Of a stretch of 64,000 nt of DNA, positions 11,568 through 22,300 are shown piece by piece. The stretch comes from Aphrocallistes beatrix. Its lineage: Eukaryota > Porifera > Hexactinellida > Sceptrulophora > Aphrocallistidae. Position 1 is the stretch's first letter. The number at the start of each line of letters is the position of its first letter. Below the pieces are notes generated by a model. It had not been told where the DNA came from. It ran no database searches and was given only the letters and a program-made list of their open reading frames with translations. The DNA lies in assembly GCA_963281255.1 (NCBI GenBank), contig OY725494.1:2617934-2681933 (forward strand), given 5' to 3'. The position numbers and the translations under genes were made by a program.

Positions 11568-12030
11568 AATAGAAACTCTATCACTTATAACCTTAGTCTT
11601 TTATATCACAACTCTATGATATTCCTAATTTTCATTTATTCGTTGATATCTTAGCAACTACATATTATTTATTTATTTATAACTAATACATCGATCGACA
11701 TTTATAGTAATCAATCATATTTTTACACCTCAAAATGGTTCAAAGTGAATTTAGAGTCTACATTTCGGGATGATTGTCACAATTTAAATTTTTGATGGAA
11801 TAAATCCCAAAAAGAAAAGGAACAGCTCACCTTAGCTGTCTCACGACATCTGAGAGTTTCCACATAAAGTAAAAGTTTTAAAATGAAATAAAAAAATTCT
11901 AATCTAAACCATAAAACAGACAAACAAGGAATTAAGTGTTTAATTTTGCATTTGTTATGACGGAATATTGAAAATGCATCAGTTTAATTAGAATTGAAAG
12001 GAAAAGTTGGAACTGAATCTAACAATGACA
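11568..12030. other. Intergenic, downstream of the seven-exon gene
   Basis: AT-rich DNA with an AATAAA at about 11799 that could serve as a polyadenylation signal for the upstream gene. Nothing else is recognised. Confidence 0.4.
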
Positions 12031-13020
12031 AGCTCGCTTCTCTTGCTTGCGCTGCGAGGCTGGTGGATACTGTGTCCACCGGAGGCGTCCTTTGGGCACC
12101 TAGGCTCACCTTGATTAATTGTAAGGTAGAAAACATCTCCAAATACTTGTACGTCTGGTTTACTGATATTACTATAATCGATATCACTCGGAAAATCACA
12201 AAAATTATCAATTTTTCACTTCTTTATGCGTCATGATGACGTCATGACAGAGTGACGAGTCATCATTTTTTGATGATAGTTGTATCATATGTGAAGAATA
12301 TTAATATACACAATCTATTAAAATTTCAGCCTTCAATCACCTAAAAGTCATAGTCAAAAATCTGAAATTTCTAGTAATAAAAAAAGGTGACAATGACGTC
12401 ATAATTCCATGATGAGTCTACCTTTTCGTATGAGGTCAGAACATAGTGGAGCCATAGCCAAAAGACTCCAACATGCCAAAAATCAGCTTTCTGTGCCTGG
12501 AAGTTTCTTCAATCAATTCGGTATAGATACATTAATCGATTTTAATAGTAAGGATTTATATCTCTGTAACGAATTGATTGAAGGCATAGAAAGCTGATTT
12601 TTGGTATGTTGGAGCTCTTTGGCTATGGTTCCACTAAGTTCTGACCTCATACGAAAATGTTGACTCATCATGGAATTATGACGTCATTGTCACCTTTTTT
12701 ATTATTAGAAATTTCAGTTTTTCGACTATAACTCAGCCATTTTTGGTGATAGAAGGCTGAAAATTTAATAGACCGTGGATATTAATATTCTTCTCATACG
12801 ATACAACTATCATTAAAAATGATTATAATGACGTCATCGTTACGAATCAAAAAGTAAAATTTGATAAATTTTGTGATTTTTCGAGCGATATCGATTATAA
12901 CAGTAAGACAGACGTATTTGAGATGTTATCTACCTAATTAATCAATGTGAGCGTAGGTTCCCAAGGGACGCCTCTGGCAGACACTTTGTGTACGCCAGCC
13001 GTGCAGCACAAGTAAGCGAA
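12031..13020. repeat. Family A repeats, two copies tail to tail
   Basis: A plus-strand copy (about 12031-12556) runs from a GC-rich head through the central block to the tail 'taatcgattttaatagtaagg'. It is followed immediately by a minus-strand copy (about 12560-13020) with the same blocks in reverse order. The pair therefore forms a palindrome of nearly 1 kb. Both copies are diverged from the better copies at 36 and 42 kb. No frame is coding. Confidence 0.75.
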
Positions 13021-13538
13021 TCAAAGAAGAAATTGAGATCTTTTCAGAACAGATTTTGTTCCCTTTCGTGTCGATCAGCTGTCAGATAGAAGATATAGAG
13101 AGGACCCTGGAACATAAGTGTCATATTATGAAACCACTCAATCCATAAGCTGGCAGGACTCTACCTATCTGGCATGGAGTTAAGGAAGGTGAAGAATCAA
13201 ACTCGGGGCAAATGCCCCGGATGCCCCCCCCCTGGGGCCGCCCCTGAATGACCCTACAGCAATCTGTATAGATCCCACCAACCAGCTGATTTATGCAGCC
13301 GAGTTTGCTATATCTGGTAGAATACAAGTCTTCACGCGTGAGGTAATCACTACATCACAACTCTGCGCATCCACTGATGAGTGACTGCCACTATATGAAG
13401 ATCCATAAAGAACACATCTATCTGATTTGCACACATTAAATACATGCCTTATTTTCTCAAACTAAACAAGAAAGGAGAAACAGTAAAAAATATAAAACTT
13501 AACACTGCTATACACGGGATATCTATAGAATATATATA

Positions 13539-14018
13539 CACTGCCTGGCCATAAGTCATCGAACACCATATTGATTTGCATCATAAATAATACTAAAATG
13601 GGTCTGCTCATGGAGGCCAATTCATTCAAACGAAGACAACCACTGAAAATCTGATATCAAATCTGATGTCTACACACTAGAATTACTCTGTTTAGAAGTT
13701 TTCTATTGATCAATTATGCCTCAAAGTGAATTTATATCGTTTGTGCCATCTTGATCCACTTGCTCTTATTTTATATAAATAAATGGTAATGGAAAGTGGT
13801 ACAGGGTGACACCGTTTGTAGGAATTGGGCTTTAGAAAGGATTAATGTATGGAAAGCTTCTAAACCGAGTAATTCGAGTGTGCAGATTTCGAATTTGATG
13901 TTAGATATTCAGTAACTGTCGTGGTTTGAATGAATTGACCTCTATGGGTAGACCCATTTAGTACTATTTATGATGCAAAGTAATATGGTGTTCAAACACT
14001 TATGGCCAGCAGGCAGTG
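13539..14018. mobile_element. Tc1-like MITE, 480 bp
   Basis: It starts CACTGCCTGGCCATAAGTCA, ends with the near-reverse TTATGGCCAGCAGGCAGTG, and has TA on both flanks. The inner ends carry 'catcataaataatac' facing its reverse. A diverged relative is at 32143-32611. No transposase is present. It is inserted in the NHL pseudogene. Confidence 0.8.
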
Positions 14019-14024
14019 TATATA

Positions 14025-14688
14025 TGTTAGGACAAATTTGCGAAATCAAACATGTATATCTAATTAGAATTCTAATTAGATAGTCAATGAGAAAATTTTT
14101 CGTGTTTTTATTGCCACTAACTCTGCAAACCGAGGGGCTGTTTTTCTGAATTCATCTCAAATCTCCTTGCATTCTAATCTGTTACGCTGCTTGGTTTTTA
14201 TGGCAATCAGAGACTAAAACCCGGCCTAACATAAGTTACGAAAATGTATTAAGAATCAGAATAAACATTCTGTTGATTTTCGAGATTACTGGTAACATCT
14301 TCACCTAGAAGTTTTGGGTCTAAGTGAATTATAACCCTAGCATTTAATAGACCTGCAAATCTAGTTCTTTGGCTGGCAAATCGTTAAATCATTGGCACCT
14401 TCTCATCTTTCTATGAGTGGATTTATAAAATAATTTGAAGAGACTTGGTTGGTAGGGCAGTTTTCACTTATTTTGTTGAATGTATTCGACGAACACACAC
14501 TGTCCTAGAACTAATAATAATCTAGAGGGATGGCATAATAAATTAAAAAGAATAGCTCGAAAAGCACAGTAAATATCTACGAAATTGTAGAAATATGCAT
14601 AATTGTTGTTAAATGAACAATTATGCATAATTGTCACATTAGATGAACAATTATGCATAATTGTTGATTTCGCAAATTTGTCCTAACA
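14025..14688. mobile_element. Terminal-inverted-repeat element, 664 bp
   Basis: The perfect 25 bp terminal repeats begin TGTTAGGACAAATTTGCGAA at the left and are reversed at the right. The interior is AT-rich, with three copies of 'caattatgcataattgt' near the right end. No transposase frame is present. It is inserted a few bases from the preceding Tc1-like MITE. The superfamily is not assigned. Confidence 0.75.
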
Positions 14689-14928
14689 TATACACTTGTG
14701 TCATTAAGTCTCTAACAGTACAGATATTTGATCTCAACCTCAAGCCTACTAAGAAGATTATTCTGAAGGCTATCTCGTGTAATGAAGATACAACTCCTCG
14801 AGACATCATTCTACACAAACAACAAATGCTTGTTTTATTCGGCTACTGGGGCATTGACATTAAATCCCACCCAGATCCAATCCAAGCATTCAAGCTAGAT
14901 CAGCGGTTCTCAAACTGGGGTACGCCAG

Positions 14929-15010
14929 GACTTTTACTAGGGGTACGCCAATGTTTCACCTAATCTTATCAATTCTGTTATAATCATATATTTCGAGTCC
15001 ACTGCACCAT
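14929..15010 (+). mobile_element. hAT-type left end (Charlie-like), no right end found
   Basis: The sequence CAGCGGTTCTCAAACTGGGG followed by 'tacgcc' is a typical hAT terminus. A matching reversed end was not found downstream, so the element is truncated or its other end has diverged. The stretch from 15010 to 15710 shows no gene. Confidence 0.5.
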
Positions 15011-15710
15011 GTCAACAGACTCAGCACATACATAGTATATTCATGCCAAATATTAAAATATATCGGGTGCAATGGTTTCATCAAAAATTTTCAGTCATCA
15101 CCTGAAAATTATATTGTTTGAGGTTATGCTAATTAAGGATTCCATTATCCGTACATGTGTCACTTCATGTTGATTTGCATATTACACCCATCCATGTATA
15201 CTATTGTTATTATAAAATGGGAATAGTTGATTGAACTAGTATTTCTTTGAGACTTTGACTTCATAACCCAATTCATATTAACAACATTAAAAGGTCAATT
15301 GATCAACTCTTAGGTTTTGCAATTCACTGACTAAAGGTGAAAATTGTTTGATTTTTGGAATTGGCGTTGGGTATCACATGAGACACTTATCAGGTTCTAG
15401 TGAGAATCTACGGCGTTAAGGTAGATATAATTTAGTGGAGGATTGTGTGATCTAACTTGCACTAGTATAATACTCCTTACTCTATGCTGTGACTAGGGAG
15501 TAGGAATATTTCAGAATATCAAATTAAATGTGGAATTTCAACACAAAATATACAAACTCCACATTTCTAATCAAAATTCTCCATTGGTTTTCTGATCAAA
15601 ATATACAGTCTCGATGTGAGTAGCAACACCGGATTAGCCCTACATTTGCTTGTGTTTCTATTGTCCTAGTAACTATTTATTTATCAACTTAATATTGATA
15701 AAATTTAGGC

Positions 15711-15806
15711 TAATGTACGGTCAATTGTGTTGATTTTGAAAATTTCATGCCCAAAACAAGGCTTTTTTTGAAATTTTCAAAATCAAAACAATTGACCGAA
15801 CATTAA
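15711..15806. repeat. Short inverted repeat, about 37 bp arms
   Basis: 'taatgtacggtcaattgtg' followed by 'ttgattttgaaaatttca' pairs with 'tgaaattttcaaaatcaa' and the reversed flank at 15769-15806, around a spacer of about 20 bp. It may be a hairpin-forming small MITE. No target duplication was recognised. Confidence 0.6.
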
Positions 15807-15833
15807 CCCTAATTACCCTTAAAAATAGGAAAC

Positions 15834-16128
15834 CTACTCTAGGGGTCCGAATAAACGGGGGGGGGGGGTGGAATAAGCGGGGGCGTCATGCTAAATAGGA
15901 TTTAATTATTATTTAATTATTAAAATCAACAAAAAGAAATTCGAGCATATATTTACGCCTACGTAATTAGAATAAAGTACAATATTATAGTAGAGAATTC
16001 TAACTGATTCAGAACATCAAGTCAGAAACTATGGTTTGGTAAAAATTCAAGTTTCAATCAGTATAAAATTTAATAAACGGGGGGGGTGGAATAGGCGGGG
16101 GGCCCGTTTATTCGGACCCCTAGAGTAG
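15834..16128. mobile_element. Terminal-inverted-repeat element, 295 bp, with G-runs
   Basis: The perfect 23 bp terminal repeats begin CTACTCTAGGGGTCCGAATA. Just inside each end, on the same strand, are runs of 7-12 G followed by 'tggaata(a/g)gcgggg'. The middle is AT-rich. The family is not recognised. It lies downstream of NDUFS6. Confidence 0.75.
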
Positions 16129-16265
16129 TTCCCTGGACCAGTTTTGGGATGACAGAACTAAATTTAATAAGCATCAACTAAACTCCATCTTGTCAACGGT
16201 AATCGTAACATGGAATGCAGCTGTATCATGAATAGTTCACATACATAATAAGTATAGAGGAGAGT

Positions 16266-16658
16266 TCATTTCATTGCTAAATGATCGAACTGTTTAGACA
16301 CGAAAGCCTTACCGCAGTAGCCACAGGGCTCTATCTGAGGTTTGTCGAGGTTAATATAAACTTTGGGATGACCCAATGCCCCAGACCCTCCACTACAAAA
16401 CACATGAGAGCCATCGATGATTGTTGTCGGTTCTTCTGAGAGAAGATCAATGGCGAATCGAGTATTGACCTCTTTCTCTTTCCCAACGAATCTTGCCATC
16501 CTAGTGTCAGTCCGCTCCCACTTCTGTCCCGTGTGGATTGGAATGTCTTCGGTGTAGGAGCTACTGAGACTCCTGGCACTGACATGAACCCGCCTACTCA
16601 GAATACGCAGGGAGTGACTTGGAGCATAGGCACGAATAAACCTATGCATACTAATCAT
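16266..16658 (-). CDS. NDUFS6: NADH dehydrogenase [ubiquinone] iron-sulfur protein 6, mitochondrial
   Basis: This is an accessory subunit of respiratory complex I, in the peripheral arm, that binds zinc and supports late assembly. The mature part shows the family signature HTGQKWERTDTRMARFVGKE, then FAIDLLSEEPTTIIDGSHVF, then GGSGALGHPKVYINLD and CGYCGKAF. The Cys, His, Cys, Cys zinc ligands (CSGGSGALGH, CGYC) are all present. The N-terminus from MHRFIRAYAPSHSLRILSRR is basic and lacks acids, as expected for a mitochondrial presequence. Two Met codons three residues apart (16658, 16649) are the best starts; an in-frame ATG at 16742 would add a hydrophobic stretch that is not expected. At about 127-130 aa it is near the usual length. 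A short C-terminal extension (SKQFDHLAMK) follows the last ligand. No intron. It lies about 114 bp downstream of DONSON on the same strand. Confidence 0.93.
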   Translation of the reverse strand: MISMHRFIRAYAPSHSLRILSRRVHVSARSLSSSYTEDIPIHTGQKWERTDTRMARFVGKEKEVNTRFAIDLLSEEPTTIIDGSHVFCSGGSGALGHPKVYINLDKPQIEPCGYCGKAFVSKQFDHLAMK

Positions 16659-16772
16659 TTGGATGTAAAATAATAGTATAAAAGACAGATCCCTGATAAT
16701 ATTAACAAATTTGCTCTCATAAGTGATATTTATGTGATGCATATGTAGTAAACAAATACGAATGAACTCAAG

Positions 16773-17993
16773 TTACATATAGTACATAGAATCGGTATAA
16801 ACTAGTTTAGAGACGGGTTGAGAGCGAAGAGAGCAATCTCCCTGTGATAACAACAGGCCAGCTCCTCCTTGTACTCGGATACTCTCCGACACAGACACAC
16901 TCCTCAGCTTCATCGCATACTCGCTGTGCTCGCTCCTCAGAAGCCTGTGCAGACGCAGCATGTTGTGAGGCAGCATCGGACCGGATATCTCCACGAAACT
17001 GACCTTCTCTCCCTCCTCCTCAGTCAGACCGCTCTTGTAGCGCGCAGCTCGCAGTGTTGCCCCCTCGAAGGGATTGGGGCTGAGGAGGGAGGGCACGCCG
17101 TTCGAGAAGAGGGGCTCGTAGTTGAGCAGGAGGTTGACGAGTCCGCGTACGTCAGAGGTAGTGAGTGCCGCTGCCGATCCTGAATGGTTGTGATTATTCT
17201 TGTCAGCATCGATTGAGAGGTCCTTTGAGTTGATTCCGATTCCTTGTAGCCAGTCCCCGGCGTCCACTGTCTCCGTGTTCGTGGGGCCGGAGGAGGTCTC
17301 TTGTACCTGCACACCTTCTTTCTGCATCAGAGCACGCAGCTTGTCGCTAGCGCCGGCGATCAATGCTCGGGTCTGTTTCTTCCCACTGTCTGCTTGATCC
17401 AGGAAGAGGACCGCCAGCGAGGAGGTGAGGAGATAGAAGTAGGGACACTGTCCCGCGTTCAGGTGTTGGAGAGCAGAGGTGAGCGCCACCTGCCAGTCCT
17501 GTCTCATCTCGTCCAGCAGTCCCTCGGGCAGGAGGGAGGACCTCTGTCGAGAGGAGGAAGAGGTGTTGTTGCTGGTGATGAGGGGCAGGGCCGGGTGAAT
17601 CCATGTGAGCAGACTCTCTCGGAACTGAGATTTGGTGTCCTGATCAGCTGACACATTGTCCTTCACGAATAAGTTGGTGCCGTGAGACACCTGTGCTGAG
17701 GACATAGTGGCGGCCCATGAGATGGGGACACGACTTGTCACGCGCACTTGGTCCTTTATCCCCCAGTCCAGAGGAATGAGGGAGTGTGCAGGCTCGGAGC
17801 TGTGGAGGCGAGCAAACGAGAACGAAGAGGGGAAAGTTGTTGAGAATTTTCGAGTGGGAGTAGGAGCAGGAGCCTGTTTGTTCGGAGATCTTCTCTTGAT
17901 GGTGTGTGTAGTGAGTGAGTCAGCCGCTTTACGCTTCCGACTGCTGTGTATTTTGCGGATCAGTTGGTTGGGATTGATAGTGGTAGTAGTCAT
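16773..17993 (-). CDS. DONSON: DONSON / Humpty dumpty-like replication fork protein
   Basis: DONSON helps load and protect the CMG helicase at origins and forks in the nucleus. The 406 aa frame has a basic, disordered N-terminus (residues 1-55, with KRKAAD and KRRSPNK as possible nuclear signals), then the family motif IPLDWGIKDQVRVTSRVPIS near residue 73. A helical core follows with CPYFYLLTSSLAVLFLDQAD and a C-terminal ISGPMLPHNMLRLHRLLRSE. These match the conserved blocks of the family from memory. The protein is shorter than the human one (about 566 aa), mainly in the N-terminus. The start at 17993 is the first ATG after a TATA-like box at 18036-18045. The gene has no intron. Its codons are GC-richer than the surroundings, which explains several long antisense frames. 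The short gap to NDUFS6 leaves little room for a separate promoter. Confidence 0.85.
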   Translation of the reverse strand: MTTTTINPNQLIRKIHSSRKRKAADSLTTHTIKRRSPNKQAPAPTPTRKFSTTFPSSFSFARLHSSEPAHSLIPLDWGIKDQVRVTSRVPISWAATMSSAQVSHGTNLFVKDNVSADQDTKSQFRESLLTWIHPALPLITSNNTSSSSRQRSSLLPEGLLDEMRQDWQVALTSALQHLNAGQCPYFYLLTSSLAVLFLDQADSGKKQTRALIAGASDKLRALMQKEGVQVQETSSGPTNTETVDAGDWLQGIGINSKDLSIDADKNNHNHSGSAAALTTSDVRGLVNLLLNYEPLFSNGVPSLLSPNPFEGATLRAARYKSGLTEEEGEKVSFVEISGPMLPHNMLRLHRLLRSEHSEYAMKLRSVSVSESIRVQGGAGLLLSQGDCSLRSQPVSKLVYTDSMYYM

Positions 17994-18035
17994 TGGATAG
18001 GATTGTTCGAATTGTTTATTTCCCTTTCTAGATTG

Positions 18036-18045
18036 TATTTATATA
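18036..18045 (-). promoter_or_regulatory. TATA-like box upstream of DONSON
   Basis: On the minus strand the sequence TATATAAATA lies about 43-52 bp upstream of the DONSON ATG, a suitable distance for a core promoter with a short 5' leader. This is inference from position and sequence only. Confidence 0.4.
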
Positions 18046-18657
18046 TACAGCTAATTCTGGAAAATCGAGGTCAATAATGTTATTCATTTGTTGATGATGA
18101 GTGTGACACCTAATTACGCTGTGGTAGTGTGTATTCTTGTCAATGGACATATGTATTCATAAAATACAGCGACAGGCATTATTAGATATCTAAGGTGTTT
18201 GCAGCTCGAAAAGTTAATTGCTCAGAATTTAGTTATTAGTTCGAACAGTACGATTAGTGATTGAATGAAAACTATGGAAAATTTATTATATCTGCCTTGT
18301 CTACTGTTCCGTTTAAATAGTAATCAATTGATTGAAGATTACCTGTTTGAATGAATATTCCCAAAATGAAAGCCAAAGTGACTAAAATACTATTAATTAA
18401 CAGCTTCCAACTATGCCATCAAAATTAAATGAATGGTAAGTTATCGGAACCAAATATCCACTCCTCATTAATGGAAAAATAACTAAAGGAATTTTGTTTC
18501 GAAGTGTTCATTGGTATTATAGGTAGGGGCGACGGGGATGGCACTTTAAATAATATTATCTTCAAGTTTTCTATTACGTTTACAATTAATCCATTTGTTT
18601 AAAAATATTACCATATTCCAATTTTTAATTTTCGCCAATTAATTAATTTCCAAAACA
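18046..18657. other. Intergenic, no gene seen
   Basis: AT-rich DNA upstream of DONSON. No frame with coding character and no repeat family recognised elsewhere in the window. Confidence 0.4.
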
Positions 18658-18972
18658 GAATACTTATATATATGGCGCTGAGCGACAATGTCGCTGACTC
18701 TAGTGAAATTGTCGCTGACTCTAGCGATAGTATCGCTACAGTTACTCTGATAATGCGATAATGCCGCTAGCTTAAAAACTCCTGAGATCCGTAAATTTTA
18801 GACCACATTCCCACACCTAAAACCTCGACAGCGACCCTCTGCAAGTAAATGCCTTTCGACTACCTGAGTCATATCTCCTAACAAAATGCTGCTAAATCGG
18901 TCTGAAATGAGTAGCATTCTCCATTGAAAACGCTGCGTTATTATCTTTAGAGTCAGCGCAATATAAGTATTC
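18658..18972. mobile_element. Putative small inverted-repeat element with GTCGCTGACTCTAG repeats
   Basis: GAATACTTATATATATGGCG at the left faces TCAGCGCAATATAAGTATTC at the right. Just inside the left end the motif 'gtcgctgactctag' occurs twice, followed by the related 'gatagtatcgctac'. No transposase and no certain target duplication. The element call is tentative. Confidence 0.45.
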
Positions 18973-19116
18973 ATGAGTGTGTTAGCAGCGAATTGAGCAC
19001 GACATTGCTGGTTAAGAGAATCAGACTCATTATATTGTTTTTGTCACCTATTATGAAAAAATTTCCCTACTTTAAACTTGGCGGGTCTTCGAAGCTCAAC
19101 TTGATACTACTACACC

Positions 19117-19317
19117 TGTTGTGCCGCGGGTTCGGACGAACAGAATTAATCTAAGTGATTATAATAGAATTACCAAATTAAGATACGCATACACTAACAT
19201 CACAGGCGATAGCCTGACCTATAAATATGCGAGTAAGAGTTGGTGAAGTCCTACATGACTAGCACCATGGGTGGTACTAACTAGGGGGTAACTACGTTTA
19301 GCGGTGAGATCCTAACA
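19117..19317 (-). repeat. 3' LTR of the Ty3/Gypsy-type element
   Basis: A 201 bp terminal repeat identical to 23645-23845 as far as I can read. In element orientation it begins TGTTAGGATC and ends GGCACAACA, and contains a TATA-like 'catatttatagg' near its middle. Confidence 0.93.
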
Positions 19318-19334
19318 CCACTTCCCCTTCGAAA

Positions 19335-22300
19335 TCATCCGTCGTCCGATGTTTCCCTGAACCGCAGGGGCTTCTTGATTACCCTCCCATAACGGGAAAT
19401 GCGTGGTGCCATCCCAGTCTGCTCGACGTCCGGTACGGGATGACAGCGCGCATGGACTCCGGATTCTTCAATCGCCTCATCCCTGTCGTGCTCGCCTGAA
19501 TCTCGTGTCCTGTCGACGGGTAGGGCAGGGCCGTCCGTATTTCTGTCGTCGCCCCCAGTCCGAGGCTGTGGGTTCGTATGCGAATGGAATGGGATGATTT
19601 TGCAGCGGTCCAGATGAACGGTTTTCATTTTACCATCACCTACATCGATAGTAGCGTTTGGGGGCTGGGCTGATACCACAGAGAAAGGTCCGTTATATCG
19701 TGGATCGAGGCTGTCAGCTTTGGCGTCGTTACGCAAGTAGACTTGATCGCCATCCTTAACATCGGTTGCCCCACGCCCTCTATCATACATTCGCTTCATA
19801 TTGTCCCGATAAGCCTCCAGACTTGAGTGTGCCGACTCTACGGCCTGTTCAACGTTGTGTGAAGCCTGATCGTAGCACTCCTTTGGTGTCATTGCCGATG
19901 GGTTCTCTTCCACGCAGGGTCTAGGGTTGGAGACTGGCTCGACACCATGCATAATATGAAACGGGGTAATTCTTGTACCCGCACTCGGGAGGGTATTCAG
20001 CGCATATGCAACTTCTTGGAGGACGGAAGGCCAACAATCCTTCTCCAATCGGCGCTCGGAGAGGATGCACCTTAAAGTCTGCTTCACGGACTGGATGCTA
20101 CGCTCCGCTTGTCCGTCGCCCTGTGGATGGTATGGGGACGAGTGCAATTTCTTCACCCCTAGCGCGTCCAGTGCCTGTCTAATCATCATCCCATCCACAT
20201 TAGGACCCTGATCCGAGAGAAAAGCTTCGGGCGGTCCGTGGCGGTGAATCCAGGACGTGTTGAGCGCGGTGAGGATTGAACTAGACGTCTGGTCCCGCAT
20301 GGGTGCGATTTCAACCCATTTAGAAAACAGGTCGGTCATGAGCAGAAAATACCGATGTTGCTCACTCCCCCATGGCAAGGTCGCTACATCGAAAGCAACG
20401 ATCTGACGGGGCTTGTGCGCAGATCGATTAGGTTCCAACGGTTCACCGGCTCTGCTTTTGCCCTTCTCCCGGTGGCAAATATTGCACCGGCTGCAAAACT
20501 CCCGAATATCCCGCTGCATCCCATTCCAAGTGAACTGCCGCCTCATGAGGTAGAGAGTTCGCTTTACACCCGGGTGGGACACGTTGTGCACACGCCCAAA
20601 GGCTATTTCCCGCAAACGATCTGGAACGAGGATGCGGCCGTCGAGGGTCACAATATTATTCGATATAGCGAGACGCTGATTGCGGTAGCGACCGTATGAA
20701 ACGAAACCCTGTTCGCCCAACTGTTTGATTACGCAACTGATAGTCGGTTCGGCGTGCTGTTCTGCTCGAACTTCCTCCGAGAAAGCATAAAATTCAGGTA
20801 TGCTGTAAACGAATCTGTCGAAAAATTCGCACTCGTCATTTATTTGTTCGTCGATTTCGCACTCAAGTCTTGACAGGAAGTCCGCTGCGCTGTTGTTGAT
20901 CCCCTTCACGTAATGAATTTCGTAATCCAGATCCTCCAATTCCTGGATCCAGCGCGCAAACTTTGCTCTTGGGTCCCGCTGCTTCCGCAGCCAACATAGA
21001 GGGTTGTGATCGCTAAGGAAGATGGTCTTGCAGGCCGCCTTTAAGTAGTCCCGGAACTTCCTACTCAGAGCTATGAGAGCCCAGCATTCCACTTCCCCAG
21101 CTGAGTATTTCCTCTGACTCTGATTCAGGCCGGTGGAGTAATAAGCTAACGGGCGTAATCTCTGATTTTCATCCAACTGGGAGAGCACCCCTCCGGCTGC
21201 CACACGAGAAGCATCAGTTTGCACGTAAAATGGGTGATCCCAATTCGGATAGGCAAGTAACACGGGGGGGCCTGTGAGGCTAGTTTTCAGCGCGTTAAAT
21301 GCCTTATGACACTCCGCATTCCACACATAGGGTACGCCCTTTCGCGTCAGTCGGTACATGGGTTCGGCTATAGACGCCATATTGGAGATGTAGTCCCGGT
21401 AGAAATTAACCAGTCCCAGAAATCGCTGGAGTTCTAACTTGTCGCGTGGCGGTTTGAATGCCAATATCTTTTCCACGTTGCTATGGAGCGGCTGGTGTCC
21501 ATCAGGGGTAATCAAATGCCCGACAAACTCTGCGCACTGGTACCCTAGCCGACATTTGTCGGGGCGCAGCTGAATTTTGGCATTTCGGAGCCGCATTAGC
21601 GCCGTGCGTATGCTGTTGATGTGCGAATCCAGTCCCGGCGAGTGAATCAGGATGTCGTCCACATATGAGTGGGCTTGTCCAATCCCACGTAAGGTCTTGT
21701 CCATCAACCTCTGATACGTGGCCTGACTATTGCATAGTCCAAATGCCATTCGAGTCATCTCGAAGTGTCCTCTTGGCGTCGAGAACGCGGTCTTTGGCTG
21801 ATCGAGACTGTCAATAGGCACAGCCCAGTACGCGCTTGCGCAGTCCAGAGATGAATAGTAGTTATCACCGAGTAGGCTGTCTAGTATATCGCGAGGGTTG
21901 GGCATTGGATAGGCATCTTTGCGGGTTAGGTCATTTAGCGACCTGTAGTCCACGACGAATCGAGTTCCTCCGTCCTTCTTCGTGACGAGTATGATTGCGC
22001 TGCTCCACGGGGAGTCGGATGGACGGCATATTCCGTTCTGCAACATCTCAGTTACCTGTCCGTCTATTTGAGCCTGCGTGGCCGGGGACGCTCGTCTCTG
22101 CTTGTGTTTGACTGGCAGATGGTTACCCGTGTCAATCCTGTGGGTCGCATTTTGTGTCATCGACGGTGACTTTGGGTTTTCAGCAAATACGTCGCAGAAT
22201 TCATCGATCAGAGAGGCTAGCTGTCTTTTCGCTCCTTCAGGAAGGTCTGGGTTGATAGAAACCTTTTTCTGCGCCCCGCTGCTACATCCGTTAGCTGCGT

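Larger units (their letters stand above)
13022..14928 (+). pseudogene. Coiled-coil/NHL gene copy, broken by insertions
   Basis: The segments 13022-13196, 13251-13538 and 14689-14928 align in order with the NHL gene at 7841: end of the coiled coil, the 'atccataagctggcaggac' linker, the first NHL blade and, after the insertions, SLTVQIFDLNLKPTKKIILK and HPDPIQAFKLD. Interruptions are a C-rich hAT-like end at about 13197-13250 and two terminal-inverted-repeat elements at 13539-14018 and 14025-14688. The 3' end is cut by another hAT end at 14929. In-frame stops confirm that it is dead. Confidence 0.7.

Noticed and set aside
16869-17651. Several antisense and shifted frames of 65-116 residues over DONSON
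   Set aside because: The DONSON frame explains this GC-richer stretch; the others are shadows without family similarity.
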